The notes: a model not told the origin generated them from the sequence alone. 64,000 nt of DNA from an uncultured Paracoccaceae bacterium (GCA_943788135.1 CALSPC010000007.1:395187-459186), one strand, 5' to 3'; shown: positions 1-8,544, numbered from the stretch's first letter. A program made the numbers and translations.

Positions 1-147
1 ATTATCCTTGACTAAAAGCTTGGCTTTTCCAGTAGCATTTGAAGGAATACATGCTAATGAGCTGTAATCGCCTTCTCCTACATCTTCCCTAACCGCATTG
101 GCTATTATTAGTTGGACTTCGTTTTTAAATTGTTCGTTGGTAATCAT
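1..147 (-). CDS. nadC: Nicotinate-nucleotide pyrophosphorylase (quinolinate phosphoribosyltransferase), N-terminal part
   Basis: Only the first 49 codons are present; the gene runs off the left edge. The ATG is at 145-147 on the minus strand. The peptide contains EDVGEGDYSSLACIP followed by ATGKAKLLVK, which matches the N-terminal domain of NadC (E-D-x-G-x-G-D-x-T/S-S). NadC converts quinolinate and PRPP to nicotinate mononucleotide in de novo NAD synthesis in the cytoplasm. It is divergent from rlmH with about 87 bp between the two starts. The catalytic core is outside the window, so the call rests on the N-terminal motif alone. Confidence 0.8.
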   Translation of the reverse strand, partial: MITNEQFKNEVQLIIANAVREDVGEGDYSSLACIPSNATGKAKLLVKDN

Positions 148-222
148 GTTTGTAACTTTGTAGCTAAAATATGAATTTATCGCAAATTCATTCCAAATTA
201 TAAAACCTTATTTAAAATAATT

Positions 223-230
223 TAACTTTG
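223..230 (+). promoter_or_regulatory. Bacteroidota -7 promoter box of rlmH
   Basis: TAACTTTG is a perfect match to TAnnTTTG. It ends only 4 nt before the rlmH ATG at 235, so initiation would fall on or next to the start codon and the mRNA would be leaderless or nearly so. No convincing -33 element was seen. Confidence 0.5.
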
Positions 231-234
231 GCAC

Positions 235-708
235 ATGCAAATTAAACTCATTGCCATAGGAAAGACGGATCAAATTGAGTTAAATCGTCTAATTTCCATC
301 TATCAAAATCGCTTATCGCATTATGTACGATTTTCATTTGAAATTATTCCTGACTTAAAAAACAGTAAAAATTTATCAGAAAAGCTTCAAAAAGAAGCCG
401 AAGGCAAATTAATACTTAGCAAAATATTACCTACAGATCGCCTTATCCTTTTGGATGAAAATGGAAAGGAAATGGATTCCGTAGGGTTTTCTAGCTTTCT
501 TCAAAAACAAATGAATTCAGGGCTCAAACGGCTTGTATTGGTTATTGGAGGACCTTATGGATTTTCGCAAGACGTTTATCAAAAAGCCACAGGAAAATTA
601 GCGCTTTCAAAACTGACCTTTTCACATCAAATGGTGCGTTTATTTATTATAGAACAATTGTACAGAGGCTTTACAATTCTTAAAAATGAACCTTATCACC
701 ATCGATAA
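235..708 (+). CDS. rlmH: 23S rRNA (pseudouridine(1915)-N(3))-methyltransferase
   Basis: RlmH is a SPOUT-class methyltransferase that uses S-adenosylmethionine to methylate pseudouridine 1915 in helix 69 of 23S rRNA on the assembled ribosome. At 157 aa it has the normal family length. The SAM-binding trefoil-knot signature is visible as LVLVIGGPYGF near residues 101-111, and the C-terminal family block as LSKLTFSHQMVRL with EQLYRGFTI and the closing NEPYHHR. It starts at ATG just after a -7 box. The next gene begins 2 nt after the stop, so the two are probably co-transcribed. Confidence 0.95.
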   Translation: MQIKLIAIGKTDQIELNRLISIYQNRLSHYVRFSFEIIPDLKNSKNLSEKLQKEAEGKLILSKILPTDRLILLDENGKEMDSVGFSSFLQKQMNSGLKRLVLVIGGPYGFSQDVYQKATGKLALSKLTFSHQMVRLFIIEQLYRGFTILKNEPYHHR

Positions 709-710
709 TT

Positions 711-1286
711 ATGACTATTGTATTTGCAACCAACAATTCAAATAAAATTAGAGAAGTTCAAAACCAACTTCCTGACCATATTAGGCTGATTAGCCTTGAA
801 GACATTGGATGTCTTGTGGACATTCCAGAAACACAAGACACCATTGCAGGTAATGCGATTCAAAAAGCAACATATATTAAAGATCACTTTGGCCTAGATT
901 GTTTTGCGGATGACACTGGATTAGAGGTCACAGCTTTGAATGGTGCTCCGGGTGTGTTTTCTGCTCGCTATGCAGGTCCTCAACGCAATGCGGATGACAA
1001 TATGAATTTGGTATTAGCAAGACTACAACCAAAACACGATCGTACGGCACAATTTAAGACAGTAATAGCACTGCATTTTCAAGGCGAGTTAATTACTTTT
1101 GAGGGGATTTGTAAGGGAAAAATTACCGAAACTAAAAGGGGAACTGACGGATTTGGGTATGATCCTATTTTTCAACCTGCAAATTATAAGGCTACATTTG
1201 CCGAACTATCTATGGCTGAAAAAAATCGGATTGGACATCGCGGACAAGCAGTTGCAAAATTGATTTCCTATTTAAATAGGCATTAA
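711..1286 (+). CDS. rdgB: Non-canonical purine NTP pyrophosphatase, RdgB/HAM1 family
   Basis: This enzyme hydrolyses dITP, ITP and XTP to the monophosphates and so keeps deaminated purines out of DNA and RNA. The 191 aa protein has the family hallmarks: the N-terminal VFATNNSNKIREVQ, the metal-binding acidic stretch FADDTGLEV near residue 65, GAPGVFSARYAG, GTDGFGYDPIF near residue 143 and the C-terminal SMAEKNRIGHRGQA. The length is normal. It follows rlmH at 2 nt spacing and probably shares its transcript. No structural anomaly was seen. Confidence 0.95.
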   Translation: MTIVFATNNSNKIREVQNQLPDHIRLISLEDIGCLVDIPETQDTIAGNAIQKATYIKDHFGLDCFADDTGLEVTALNGAPGVFSARYAGPQRNADDNMNLVLARLQPKHDRTAQFKTVIALHFQGELITFEGICKGKITETKRGTDGFGYDPIFQPANYKATFAELSMAEKNRIGHRGQAVAKLISYLNRH

Positions 1287-1298
1287 ATTAATTAATAG

Positions 1299-1306
1299 TA
1301 CCTTTG
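1299..1306 (+). promoter_or_regulatory. -7 promoter box of the DEAD-box helicase
   Basis: TACCTTTG matches TAnnTTTG perfectly, 13 nt after the stop of the pyrophosphatase gene. Transcription would begin near 1313, giving a leader of about 105 nt before the helicase ATG, long for this group. Confidence 0.5.
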
Positions 1307-1318
1307 CCGCTTAAAATT

Positions 1319-1409
1319 CCTCAGGGTGAGGATGTGTTACATGGAGATTGGTTTTAAGTATGTTCGATACGCCTCTAAGTAACACTTAGTTATATATCGA
1401 ATACTTAAA
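1319..1409 (+). promoter_or_regulatory. Structured 5' leader of the DEAD-box helicase mRNA
   Basis: Two elements are visible. First, a short hairpin: CCTCA at 1319-1323 pairs with TGAGG at 1327-1331 around a GGG loop. Second, a long nested stem: TTTAAGTA (1353-1360) pairs with TACTTAAA (1402-1409), TTCGATA (1363-1369) with TATCGAA (1395-1401), and CTAAGT (1375-1380) with ACTTAG (1384-1389), 21 base pairs in all with a 2-nt bulge and small internal loops. The stem ends 9 nt before the ATG. By analogy with cold-shock and DEAD-box leaders it could control translation by temperature or by the helicase itself; that is inference. Confidence 0.55.
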
Positions 1410-1418
1410 TTACAACAA

Positions 1419-3239
1419 ATGAATGCATTCAAACAACTTGGACTAGAAGATCATTTAGTACAAGCCATCACAGACTTAGGCTTTGAAACGCCGAGTGAAG
1501 TACAAGAAAAAACAATTCCACTTTTATTAGATAACGACAGTGACCTCGTTGCTTTGGCACAAACAGGAACTGGAAAAACAGCAGCATTTGGATTTCCAAT
1601 GCTTCAAAAAATTGACATTAACAGTCGTACCACACAAGGGCTTATCTTATCCCCAACGCGTGAGCTTTGTTTACAGATTACCAATGAGATGAAACTCTAT
1701 GGAAAACACTGTAAAGGTCTTAATGTTACCGCTATATATGGTGGCGCAAGTATTACAGATCAAGCCAAACAAGTCAAAAGAGGGGCACAAATTATTGTAG
1801 CCACCCCTGGACGGATGAAAGATATGATTAGCCGAAGACTGGTTGATATTTCTAAAATTGAATATGCTGTATTAGATGAAGCTGATGAGATGCTAAATAT
1901 GGGATTCTTTGAAGATATTACCGAAATTTTATCCTATACTCCTGAAGAAAAAAGTACTTGGCTCTTTTCGGCAACCATGCCTAAAGAAGTGTCTCTAATT
2001 GCCAAAAAATTCATGGACAGCCCTGTTGAAGTGACTGTTGGTCATAAAAATATGGGAAGCAAAAATGTTTCTCACGAATATTTTCTTGTAGGTGCAAGAG
2101 ACCGCTACCGAGCTTTGAAACGCTTAGCAGATGTTAATCCAAACATATTTTCAGTGATCTTTTGTCGAACAAAAAGAGATACTCAAAAAGTAGCTGAACA
2201 ACTTATAGAAGATGGATATAGTGCTGGAGCGTTACATGGCGATTTGAGTCAAAATCAACGTGATGTAGTCATGAAGTCCTTTAGAGCTAAACAAATCCAA
2301 ATGCTAGTGGCTACCGATGTGGCGGCACGTGGTATTGATGTGGATGATATTACCCATGTGATTAACTATCAATTACCAGATGAAATAGAAACGTACACCC
2401 ATAGAAGTGGACGAACAGGACGTGCTGGAAAATCAGGGGTATCAATGGTAATTGTTTCTAAGAGTGAGGTTCGGAAAATAAAGAGTATCGAACGTATTAT
2501 TCAAAAAGATTTCATCAAAAAAGAAATACCTAGCGGTATGGAAATTTGTGAAGTTCAACTCAAATCACTAGCTAATAAGATTCACGATACAGAAATTAAT
2601 CATGAGATTGACCCCTATTTAAATGACATCAATACGTTGTTTGAAAATGTCAGTAAAGAAGAATTGATTAAAAAGTTTTTCTCCGTTGAATTTACGCGTT
2701 TCTATAATTATTATAAAAAATCTAAGGATTTAAACACCCCATCAGGAAGCCATACAGAAAACTATCGCGCTGATGACAACTCGACACGTTTCTTCATAAA
2801 CATAGGAAGCAAAGACGGCTACGACTGGATGAGGTTAAAGGATTTTTTAAGAGATACCTTACAGCTGAACCAAGATGATGTTTATAAAGTAGATGTCAAA
2901 GATAGTTTTGCATTTTTTAACACAGACGCTGCACACAAGGCTAAAGTTTTAGAATTTTTCACAGACTTTAAACAAGATGGGCGTTTTATAAATGTTGAAA
3001 TTACAGAAAAAAAGAGTCGCGATCGCAACCGTGGCGGCGGTGGGCGTCGTTCTGGTGGCGGTGGTTACGGCGGTGGCAGAGGTCGAAATGACCGTTCTAA
3101 AAGATCTGGATCTAGGTCCGAACATAGAGGACGAAGAAGTGACAACAATTCATCTAGCAGGTCTCCAAGACGTTCAGCTGATTTCAAACCTAGTGGCGGA
3201 AACGATTTTTCTCGTGCCAGAAAAAGCCGTAGAAAATAA
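1419..3239 (+). CDS. DEAD-box ATP-dependent RNA helicase with DbpA-type RNA-binding domain and RGG-rich tail
   Basis: An RNA helicase that remodels structured RNA, probably in ribosome assembly or cold adaptation. Visible motifs are the Q motif (GFETPSEVQEKTIP), Walker A AQTGTGKT (47-54), PTREL (79-83), DEAD (153-156), SAT (184-186), ARGIDV (303-308) and HRSGRTGR (328-335). A DbpA-like RNA-binding fold follows at about 465-530 (RFFINIGSKDGYDW), then a Gly-Arg-Ser-rich basic tail of about 70 residues. At 606 aa it is the size of the CsdA/DeaD-like helicases of Bacteroidota. Its own -7 box and structured leader lie upstream. Whether it is the DeaD, RhlE or DbpA orthologue cannot be settled here. 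Confidence 0.93.
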   Translation: MNAFKQLGLEDHLVQAITDLGFETPSEVQEKTIPLLLDNDSDLVALAQTGTGKTAAFGFPMLQKIDINSRTTQGLILSPTRELCLQITNEMKLYGKHCKGLNVTAIYGGASITDQAKQVKRGAQIIVATPGRMKDMISRRLVDISKIEYAVLDEADEMLNMGFFEDITEILSYTPEEKSTWLFSATMPKEVSLIAKKFMDSPVEVTVGHKNMGSKNVSHEYFLVGARDRYRALKRLADVNPNIFSVIFCRTKRDTQKVAEQLIEDGYSAGALHGDLSQNQRDVVMKSFRAKQIQMLVATDVAARGIDVDDITHVINYQLPDEIETYTHRSGRTGRAGKSGVSMVIVSKSEVRKIKSIERIIQKDFIKKEIPSGMEICEVQLKSLANKIHDTEINHEIDPYLNDINTLFENVSKEELIKKFFSVEFTRFYNYYKKSKDLNTPSGSHTENYRADDNSTRFFINIGSKDGYDWMRLKDFLRDTLQLNQDDVYKVDVKDSFAFFNTDAAHKAKVLEFFTDFKQDGRFINVEITEKKSRDRNRGGGGRRSGGGGYGGGRGRNDRSKRSGSRSEHRGRRSDNNSSSRSPRRSADFKPSGGNDFSRARKSRRK

Positions 3240-3324
3240 ACTAATGTGTTAATTTTTAGTCAAAGTTTTAATTGACAATATTAGTATAGTATTTGTTTAC
3301 TACTTTTATAGCTCAAATACTCAA

Positions 3325-4092
3325 ATGAAATTAAAATTCACACTTTTATTAGTTCTAATCATTCCCTTTTTGGGTTCTGCTCAAGCATACAATTCTGTCA
3401 AAGGAAAAATTGTAAGTTCAGAAACTTTAGTCGCTATGGAAAGTGTGAATATTGTGAATCTCAATCAGGTAATTGGAACCACAACCAATTCAGAAGGAGA
3501 GTTTGAAATCCGTGCCAAAGCCAATGACACACTACACCTTTCTTACTTAGGATATAAATCCATCAAAGTAAAAGTCAGTAACGACTGGATTAAATATGGG
3601 ACTTCCACAACGATTGAGCTCACAGAGTTGGCTTTAGCTTTGGAAGAGGTTAATGTGAATACGTTGAAACTCACCGGCTATCTGGCTGTAGATATTAAGC
3701 AAGTGCCTATTCAAAAAAATGTACGTTATAGCATTTCTGGGTTGAATAGTGGCTATGAATCGAGTTCTAGAGCACCAAGTATGGTGACTAAAGTTTTGGG
3801 GGCAATCTTTAATCCCGCAGATTTCTTACATAACGTCTTTGGAAAAAAACCTCGGGAGATGCGTAAACTTCGTGAGATGAAAAAACAAGATGAAATTCGA
3901 ACCCTACTCGCATCGCGTTTCGATAGAGAAATGCTCATTGCGTTGCTACAAGTTGATAAAATTGATTTGGACCTTCTTATTAGTGAATGTAACTACTCTA
4001 CAGACTTCATTAGAACCGCAAATGACTTGCAGGTACTAGACGCCATTAGTGAATGCTATGAAGAATATAAAATCCTAAGTCGTAATAGGTAA
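3325..4092 (+). CDS. Secreted protein with carboxypeptidase-like regulatory (CarbopepD_reg) domain
   Basis: The protein begins with a signal peptide (hydrophobic residues 5-18, cleavage near SAQA). Residues about 24-90 form a beta-sandwich regulatory domain with the family pattern GKIVSSETLVAMESVNI ... GTTTNSEGEFEI ... LHLSYLGYKS. This is the domain that precedes many TonB receptors, but here no receptor follows; the rest is a mostly helical stretch of unknown function with many charged residues. 255 aa. It stands alone, convergent with the glycosyltransferase. Probably periplasmic or outer-membrane associated; the role is unknown. Confidence 0.75.
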   Translation: MKLKFTLLLVLIIPFLGSAQAYNSVKGKIVSSETLVAMESVNIVNLNQVIGTTTNSEGEFEIRAKANDTLHLSYLGYKSIKVKVSNDWIKYGTSTTIELTELALALEEVNVNTLKLTGYLAVDIKQVPIQKNVRYSISGLNSGYESSSRAPSMVTKVLGAIFNPADFLHNVFGKKPREMRKLREMKKQDEIRTLLASRFDREMLIALLQVDKIDLDLLISECNYSTDFIRTANDLQVLDAISECYEEYKILSRNR

Positions 4093-4230
4093 TTTGTTGA
4101 AAAAAAACGAGTTGATCTAATATCCCTCAAATCTAATACTTCTACTTAGCTGTTTTTAGCTTCGATCCAGCGCGCCATATACTTTGTGCTTTGTAGCTGA
4201 TGATGACTAAGCAACTGTCCAATAACATTT

Positions 4231-5379
4231 TTAGCGCGGTGCGCTTCCAAATGCTCCTAAAAGAGACTTGATACGCTCTGCCAAAACAAGTAAATGTTGG
4301 TGTTTTTCAAACCGTGTTTTTAGAACCGAAAAGCCTTGACTGTGCGATGCTTCCCATTTAGAGGCACTCGTGTATAGTGCGACGGCTTGGGCCGCAAATT
4401 CATCAGAAGAGTCTTCTACAATGCCATTAGGATCTAGATCGCCAAACATACCTTCGGCTGCAACGGAAGACATCGCACAAGGCGTTCCTGCTTGCATCGC
4501 CAAAATAAGTTTACCTTTTAGTCCTGCACCAAATCGCAATGGCGCGAGTAGAACTCTAGCGGAGTTTAAGGTCTCAAAAGCATTTTCAACAAATCCATGA
4601 ACCAAAAACCCCTCTTTTTCATTGTGCATCTCTTTGCTATTTACAGCGTTATAAGCGCCATAAATATGCAATTTAGTTTCCGGAAGTACAGTTCTAATTT
4701 TTGGCCAGATGGTTTTTTTAAGATAGCGCACTACATCTAAATTAGGAGGGTGTAAAAAATTACCAATAGACACAAAATCTAGACGTTGGTTGTAGGGCTT
4801 ACAGCTCTCTTGGGGTTGACAGTCTTTTGCTTCGAGCATAAAAGGAAGGTAGCACAAAAGTGAGGGCTCAATTTTGAGTTGTTGTGTTAACAAGGTGTAT
4901 TCCGCTTCAGAAATAATTAAAGACAGATCACTTCTATAAAGACTTGCAAGTTCGCGTTTAGCGGTATCCGTTGTAAAAAGAAAAGAATCCAGTGGTTGAT
5001 TGGTAGTGAGCGCCTTTTGACGGGCTTGTCTTAAAAAATGTAAATCTTCTGTATCTAAAATCCGTAATGCATCTGGGCAGTGTTCGGCTACACGCCATCC
5101 AAATTGTTCTTCTGTCATAAACCGATCAAACACAACAATAGTAGGGTTTATTGTTTTTATAAACTCATCAAAACTAGAAGCATTGAGTTCAATCGCTTCT
5201 ACTTTGACTCCAATAGATTCTAAGTCAAAGGCCTTATCAGATTTTTTGCAAGTAGTTGCAAAAGTCACAGAATACCCTTGTTCTTGAAAAGCCGTTATAA
5301 GTTGAAGCATTCGCGTTCCGGCTGCAGAAGAAGTGGGTTCTGGATAAACAAATCCGATGACCAGTAAACATGGATGCAT
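4231..5379 (-). CDS. Glycosyltransferase (GT4/GT1 type), C-terminus apparently frameshifted
   Basis: A GT-B fold glycosyltransferase: N-terminal PEPTSSAAGTRMLQLI, DRFMTEEQFGW, and a C-terminal nucleotide-sugar domain with VSIGNFLHPPNL, HIYGAY, VHGFV and RVLLAPLRFGAGLKGKL. The frame stops at 4231 after LLGAFGSAPR. In the -1 coordinate frame the DNA keeps coding without interruption down to a stop at 4146-4148, giving HLEAHRAKNVIGQLL ... STKYMARWIEAKNS, which I recognise as the usual end of this flavobacterial family. Removing one base near 4255-4265 restores a single frame, so the true gene probably spans 4146-5379. It lies 10 nt downstream of a haem-binding protein gene. The sugar donor and acceptor are unknown. 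Confidence 0.8.
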   Translation of the reverse strand: MHPCLLVIGFVYPEPTSSAAGTRMLQLITAFQEQGYSVTFATTCKKSDKAFDLESIGVKVEAIELNASSFDEFIKTINPTIVVFDRFMTEEQFGWRVAEHCPDALRILDTEDLHFLRQARQKALTTNQPLDSFLFTTDTAKRELASLYRSDLSLIISEAEYTLLTQQLKIEPSLLCYLPFMLEAKDCQPQESCKPYNQRLDFVSIGNFLHPPNLDVVRYLKKTIWPKIRTVLPETKLHIYGAYNAVNSKEMHNEKEGFLVHGFVENAFETLNSARVLLAPLRFGAGLKGKLILAMQAGTPCAMSSVAAEGMFGDLDPNGIVEDSSDEFAAQAVALYTSASKWEASHSQGFSVLKTRFEKHQHLLVLAERIKSLLGAFGSAPR

Positions 5380-5389
5380 AGAGTTGAAA

Positions 5390-5863
5390 TTAATTAATTT
5401 CTGTTGTGCTACTATAAGTCATGCGAGCCCGAGTCGCCCAGTCTACAAGAGTTTGAATTTGAGTAGGGCTAAGTTGTGCCTCAGCATGGGTCCAAGTATA
5501 AGACGCCAATGGCATCGCGGATTTTTCTATTTCTTCAATTAACTCCTCTAATTTATGGTCTTTTTTCTGTTGTGAATAGCTTGCCCATTTCGACGCATTA
5601 AAATGTTTTTTACCCTCTTTAACATGACCATTTAGCCAATAGTTTATTGGTGTTATTGAATTGTACCAAGGATAGTTGGTGTGGCTACTATGGCAGTCAA
5701 AACAAGCCTGTTCCAATAGGTGTTTAACGGCCTTTGGCGCTTGCGTTTCTACTAAAAACTGATCTACAGTATCTAAATTTCCTTGATTTTTGGTCGGTTG
5801 AAAAAATTGGGCAATTACCAACACAATTGCAAGTCCACTTATTATTTTTTTATTATGGGTCAT
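5390..5863 (-). CDS. Haem-binding domain protein (single CxxCH, PF14376-like)
   Basis: A 157 aa exported protein with an N-terminal hydrophobic anchor or signal (residues 8-21) and one c-type haem attachment site, CFDCH (54-58). The block SSHTNYPWYNSITPINYW and the later AMPLASYTWTHAEAQLS are typical of the Haem_bd family of Bacteroidota. The C-terminal Met-Pro (AMPL) may supply the distal haem ligand. Such proteins are periplasmic or membrane-attached cytochromes with mostly unknown partners. It is the first gene of a two-gene unit with the glycosyltransferase. Confidence 0.85.
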   Translation of the reverse strand: MTHNKKIISGLAIVLVIAQFFQPTKNQGNLDTVDQFLVETQAPKAVKHLLEQACFDCHSSHTNYPWYNSITPINYWLNGHVKEGKKHFNASKWASYSQQKKDHKLEELIEEIEKSAMPLASYTWTHAEAQLSPTQIQTLVDWATRARMTYSSTTEIN

Positions 5864-5993
5864 ATCACAATTAATTTAAAGTATAAAGTTATTAAAATTA
5901 TGTTAGTTACGTTGTCAATTCACCCATTAAATTATCAAACTAATAGAGAAGAAAAACTTAAAACCAAGTCCATTTACTTCGATTGAAAAACCC

Positions 5994-6001
5994 TATATTT
6001 G
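5994..6001 (+). promoter_or_regulatory. -7 promoter box of purB
   Basis: TATATTTG, a perfect TAnnTTTG, 24 nt before the purB ATG. Start of transcription expected near 6008. Confidence 0.5.
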
Positions 6002-6025
6002 TAGCTTCAAAAAAAGAAACTAACT

Positions 6026-7369
6026 ATGTCTATATCCATGTTGAATGCAATTTCTCCTATTGACGGTCGCTACAGATCAAAAACGGATTCATTGGCAGGA
6101 TTTTTCTCAGAAGAATCCCTTATCAAATACCGTGTATTAGTAGAAATTGAATATTTTATTGCACTTTGTGAACTCCCACTACCACAACTAAAAGGGTTTG
6201 ACACTGCTCTTTTTAAGAATTTAAGAACCATTTACACTGATTTTTCTTCCAAAGATGCACAAGCCATCAAAGACATTGAAAGCATCACAAATCACGATGT
6301 GAAAGCAGTTGAATATTTTATAAAAGATAAATTTGATGCCCTTCAAATTTCTGAATATAAAGAATTTATTCACTTCGGGTTAACATCTCAAGATATCAAC
6401 AATACGGCTATTCCACTAAGTATCAAAGACGCTATTTCCGCAGTTTATATTCCAGAATATAACACACTGCTAAGCTGCTTAAAAGGCTTGGTGAAGGAAT
6501 GGAGCGAAATTCCATTATTGGCACGAACACACGGACAGCCTGCCTCTCCTACCCGACTTGGTAAAGAAGTTGATGTTTTTGTGACGCGTTTAAACGCACA
6601 ATTTGAGGTTTTAAAATCTATTCCTAATGCTGCAAAGTTTGGTGGTGCAACAGGAAATTTCAACGCCCATAAAGTGGCCTATCCAACAATTGACTGGCAA
6701 GCATTTGCCGCTAATTTTCTAAATGAAAAACTCGGCCTTCACCACTCTTTTCCAACCACACAAATTGAACATTACGACCATATGGCTAACTTATTTGATG
6801 CCTTAAAACGCATCAATACGATTGTGATTGATTTAGATCGTGATTTTTGGACTTATGTGTCTATGGATTATTTCAAACAAAAAATTAAAAAAGGTGAAGT
6901 CGGTAGTTCGGCAATGCCACACAAAGTCAATCCTATTGATTTTGAAAATAGCGAAGGAAATTTAGGAATTGCTAATGCAATTTTTGAACATTTATCGGCA
7001 AAACTACCGGTCTCTAGATTACAGCGTGATTTAACAGACAGCACAGTATTAAGAAATGTTGGTGTGCCGTTTGCACATACCATAATTGCTTTTAAATCAA
7101 CCTTAAAAGGATTACAGAAATTACTTTTAAATACACCAAAAATTGCTCAAGACCTAGAAAATAACTGGGCGGTCGTAGCGGAAGCTATTCAAACAATATT
7201 GAGACGTGAAGGGTTTTCCAACCCTTATGAAGCCCTCAAAGGGTTGACACGTACCAACGCAGCGATTACGCAAGACTCGATCGCTGACTTTATAGACACC
7301 TTAGAGGTTAGTGAGGCTATTAAAACCGAATTAAAAGCAATTTCGCCCTCAAATTATACAGGGATCTAA
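6026..7369 (+). CDS. purB: Adenylosuccinate lyase
   Basis: PurB catalyses two fumarate-releasing steps of purine synthesis: SAICAR to AICAR, and adenylosuccinate to AMP. The fumarase/aspartase superfamily signature GSSAMPHKVNP is present near residues 292-302. Other markers are the N-terminal SPIDGRYRS, FGLTSQDINNTA and ARTHGQPASPT. Length is 447 aa, normal for the Bacteroidota form. It is monocistronic: its own -7 box lies upstream and a bidirectional terminator follows. Confidence 0.97.
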   Translation: MSISMLNAISPIDGRYRSKTDSLAGFFSEESLIKYRVLVEIEYFIALCELPLPQLKGFDTALFKNLRTIYTDFSSKDAQAIKDIESITNHDVKAVEYFIKDKFDALQISEYKEFIHFGLTSQDINNTAIPLSIKDAISAVYIPEYNTLLSCLKGLVKEWSEIPLLARTHGQPASPTRLGKEVDVFVTRLNAQFEVLKSIPNAAKFGGATGNFNAHKVAYPTIDWQAFAANFLNEKLGLHHSFPTTQIEHYDHMANLFDALKRINTIVIDLDRDFWTYVSMDYFKQKIKKGEVGSSAMPHKVNPIDFENSEGNLGIANAIFEHLSAKLPVSRLQRDLTDSTVLRNVGVPFAHTIIAFKSTLKGLQKLLLNTPKIAQDLENNWAVVAEAIQTILRREGFSNPYEALKGLTRTNAAITQDSIADFIDTLEVSEAIKTELKAISPSNYTGI

Positions 7370-7390
7370 CAGCTTTAAAAGTATTATAAT

Positions 7391-7420
7391 AAAAAAAGCC
7401 ACGACAATCGTGGCTTTTTT
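7391..7420. terminator. Bidirectional rho-independent terminator
   Basis: GCCACGA (7398-7404) pairs with TCGTGGC (7408-7414) around a CAA loop, with an A tract before and a T tract after. It sits between the convergent genes purB and DUF4252 and can serve both strands. Confidence 0.9.
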
Positions 7421-7437
7421 AGTGTGATGCAAAGCTG

Positions 7438-7977
7438 TTACAATAAATATTCCATGAAATTTTCCACATTTGCATTTTCAGTATCAAACTGATCAATGAT
7501 CGAATCCAGTTTCATGATTTTAGAAAGCTCCATATTTGTTCCTAACACTCTAATGATTGCAAAACCATTTTCTGGAGAATACCCAAAAACAATAAGTTCA
7601 TCAATTTCAGCATCTTCCCCTATATATTTTATATAAAGTTTTCCGTCTGAAGTGTTTCCCGCTCGCATAAGATCATTATAATGTTCTGCTTTTAAAATGG
7701 TTTTAATGGTATCCATTTCAGATTGAAACTCTTCCTCAGTTCCATCTTTCACACTATATCCAAGCATGTTTAGTTTGTCAATTGAATCAATTGCTTCTTT
7801 TTGGTCTGCAGTGAGCTCAATTTCATCAGGGTTAAGAAACGATATCGGAATGTCCACAGACATAAAACCATTGGCTTCTTGATGTGCCACAAAATAACTT
7901 TGTAACGTCAGCTTAGGCGTGCATCCAAAAAAGAGAGCAAAGCCAAAAAGTATTAAATATTTAAAACAAGTTTTCAT
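7438..7977 (-). CDS. DUF4252 lipoprotein
   Basis: A 179 aa protein with a lipoprotein signal (LFGFALFFGC, lipid Cys at 19). The rest fits the DUF4252 family: an IDKLNMLGYSV-type segment, repeated acidic helices and a final IIRVLGTNMELSKIMKL block. Its ATG directly abuts the stop of the upstream DUF4252 gene (TAA then ATG), which implies translational coupling. Function unknown; DUF4252 pairs are often found with an ECF sigma factor in Flavobacteriia, as here, suggesting an envelope-stress output or sensor. Confidence 0.75.
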   Translation of the reverse strand: MKTCFKYLILFGFALFFGCTPKLTLQSYFVAHQEANGFMSVDIPISFLNPDEIELTADQKEAIDSIDKLNMLGYSVKDGTEEEFQSEMDTIKTILKAEHYNDLMRAGNTSDGKLYIKYIGEDAEIDELIVFGYSPENGFAIIRVLGTNMELSKIMKLDSIIDQFDTENANVENFMEYLL

Positions 7978-8544
7978 TTATTTTTTTGATGCTTTTTTAA
8001 GCTGTTCTCCTCCAGGGACATTCAACTGGTTTGTCAGTTTCGAAACTTCGCGTAAATCAATATCTCCGGTGAGTGATAAAAGAACGGTTTCAATAACACG
8101 CTGTTTACCATTAATGGAAATATTCTCGTTTTTGGTAAGATCCCCTAAACCATTAACAAACATCAGAAGTTCTTTCACATGGTTATCGTCTTTACCTTCT
8201 GAAACAAAAAAGTTAACGGTTTGATCGCCATCCTTGATCCGCATCAGTTCCTCTAACTTAGAGTTTTTGATGTATTTAGTGACATCCTTTTTCATGGAGT
8301 TTGAAACGGCTATGTTATCAGTTGTAAAAACAGTCAAATTATCTAACATCTTTACCTGATTTATAAAATCATCGGCATCCGCATCATTGGTTTGTATGTC
8401 GATATTAGCCAACATTTTAAACATTTTTTGGTTTACAACCACAGATGTTACATGATCCATATCTTCATATTTCTCAAATATGCTTTGTGCGGTCATGATA
8501 AGTGGTGTCATGAGCAAACTAAGAATTAATACATTTTTTTTCAT
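7978..8544 (-). CDS. DUF4252 secreted protein
   Basis: A 188 aa protein with a cleavable signal peptide (residues 1-19, TAQS). The body carries VTSVVVNQKMFKML, VKMLDNLTVFTT and ELLMFVNGLGDLT, the DUF4252 pattern, and is distantly similar to the following gene, so the two probably arose by duplication. It is the third gene of the sigma / anti-sigma-like / DUF4252 / DUF4252 operon. A periplasmic or outer-membrane location is likely. No catalytic motif was seen. Confidence 0.75.
   Translation of the reverse strand: MKKNVLILSLLMTPLIMTAQSIFEKYEDMDHVTSVVVNQKMFKMLANIDIQTNDADADDFINQVKMLDNLTVFTTDNIAVSNSMKKDVTKYIKNSKLEELMRIKDGDQTVNFFVSEGKDDNHVKELLMFVNGLGDLTKNENISINGKQRVIETVLLSLTGDIDLREVSKLTNQLNVPGGEQLKKASKK

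Noticed and set aside
2992..3252. 86 aa open frame rich in Val and Ala inside the end of the helicase gene
   Set aside because: It is the +1 frame of the Gly-Arg-rich tail; the GGC/GGT repeats give a long stop-free shadow.
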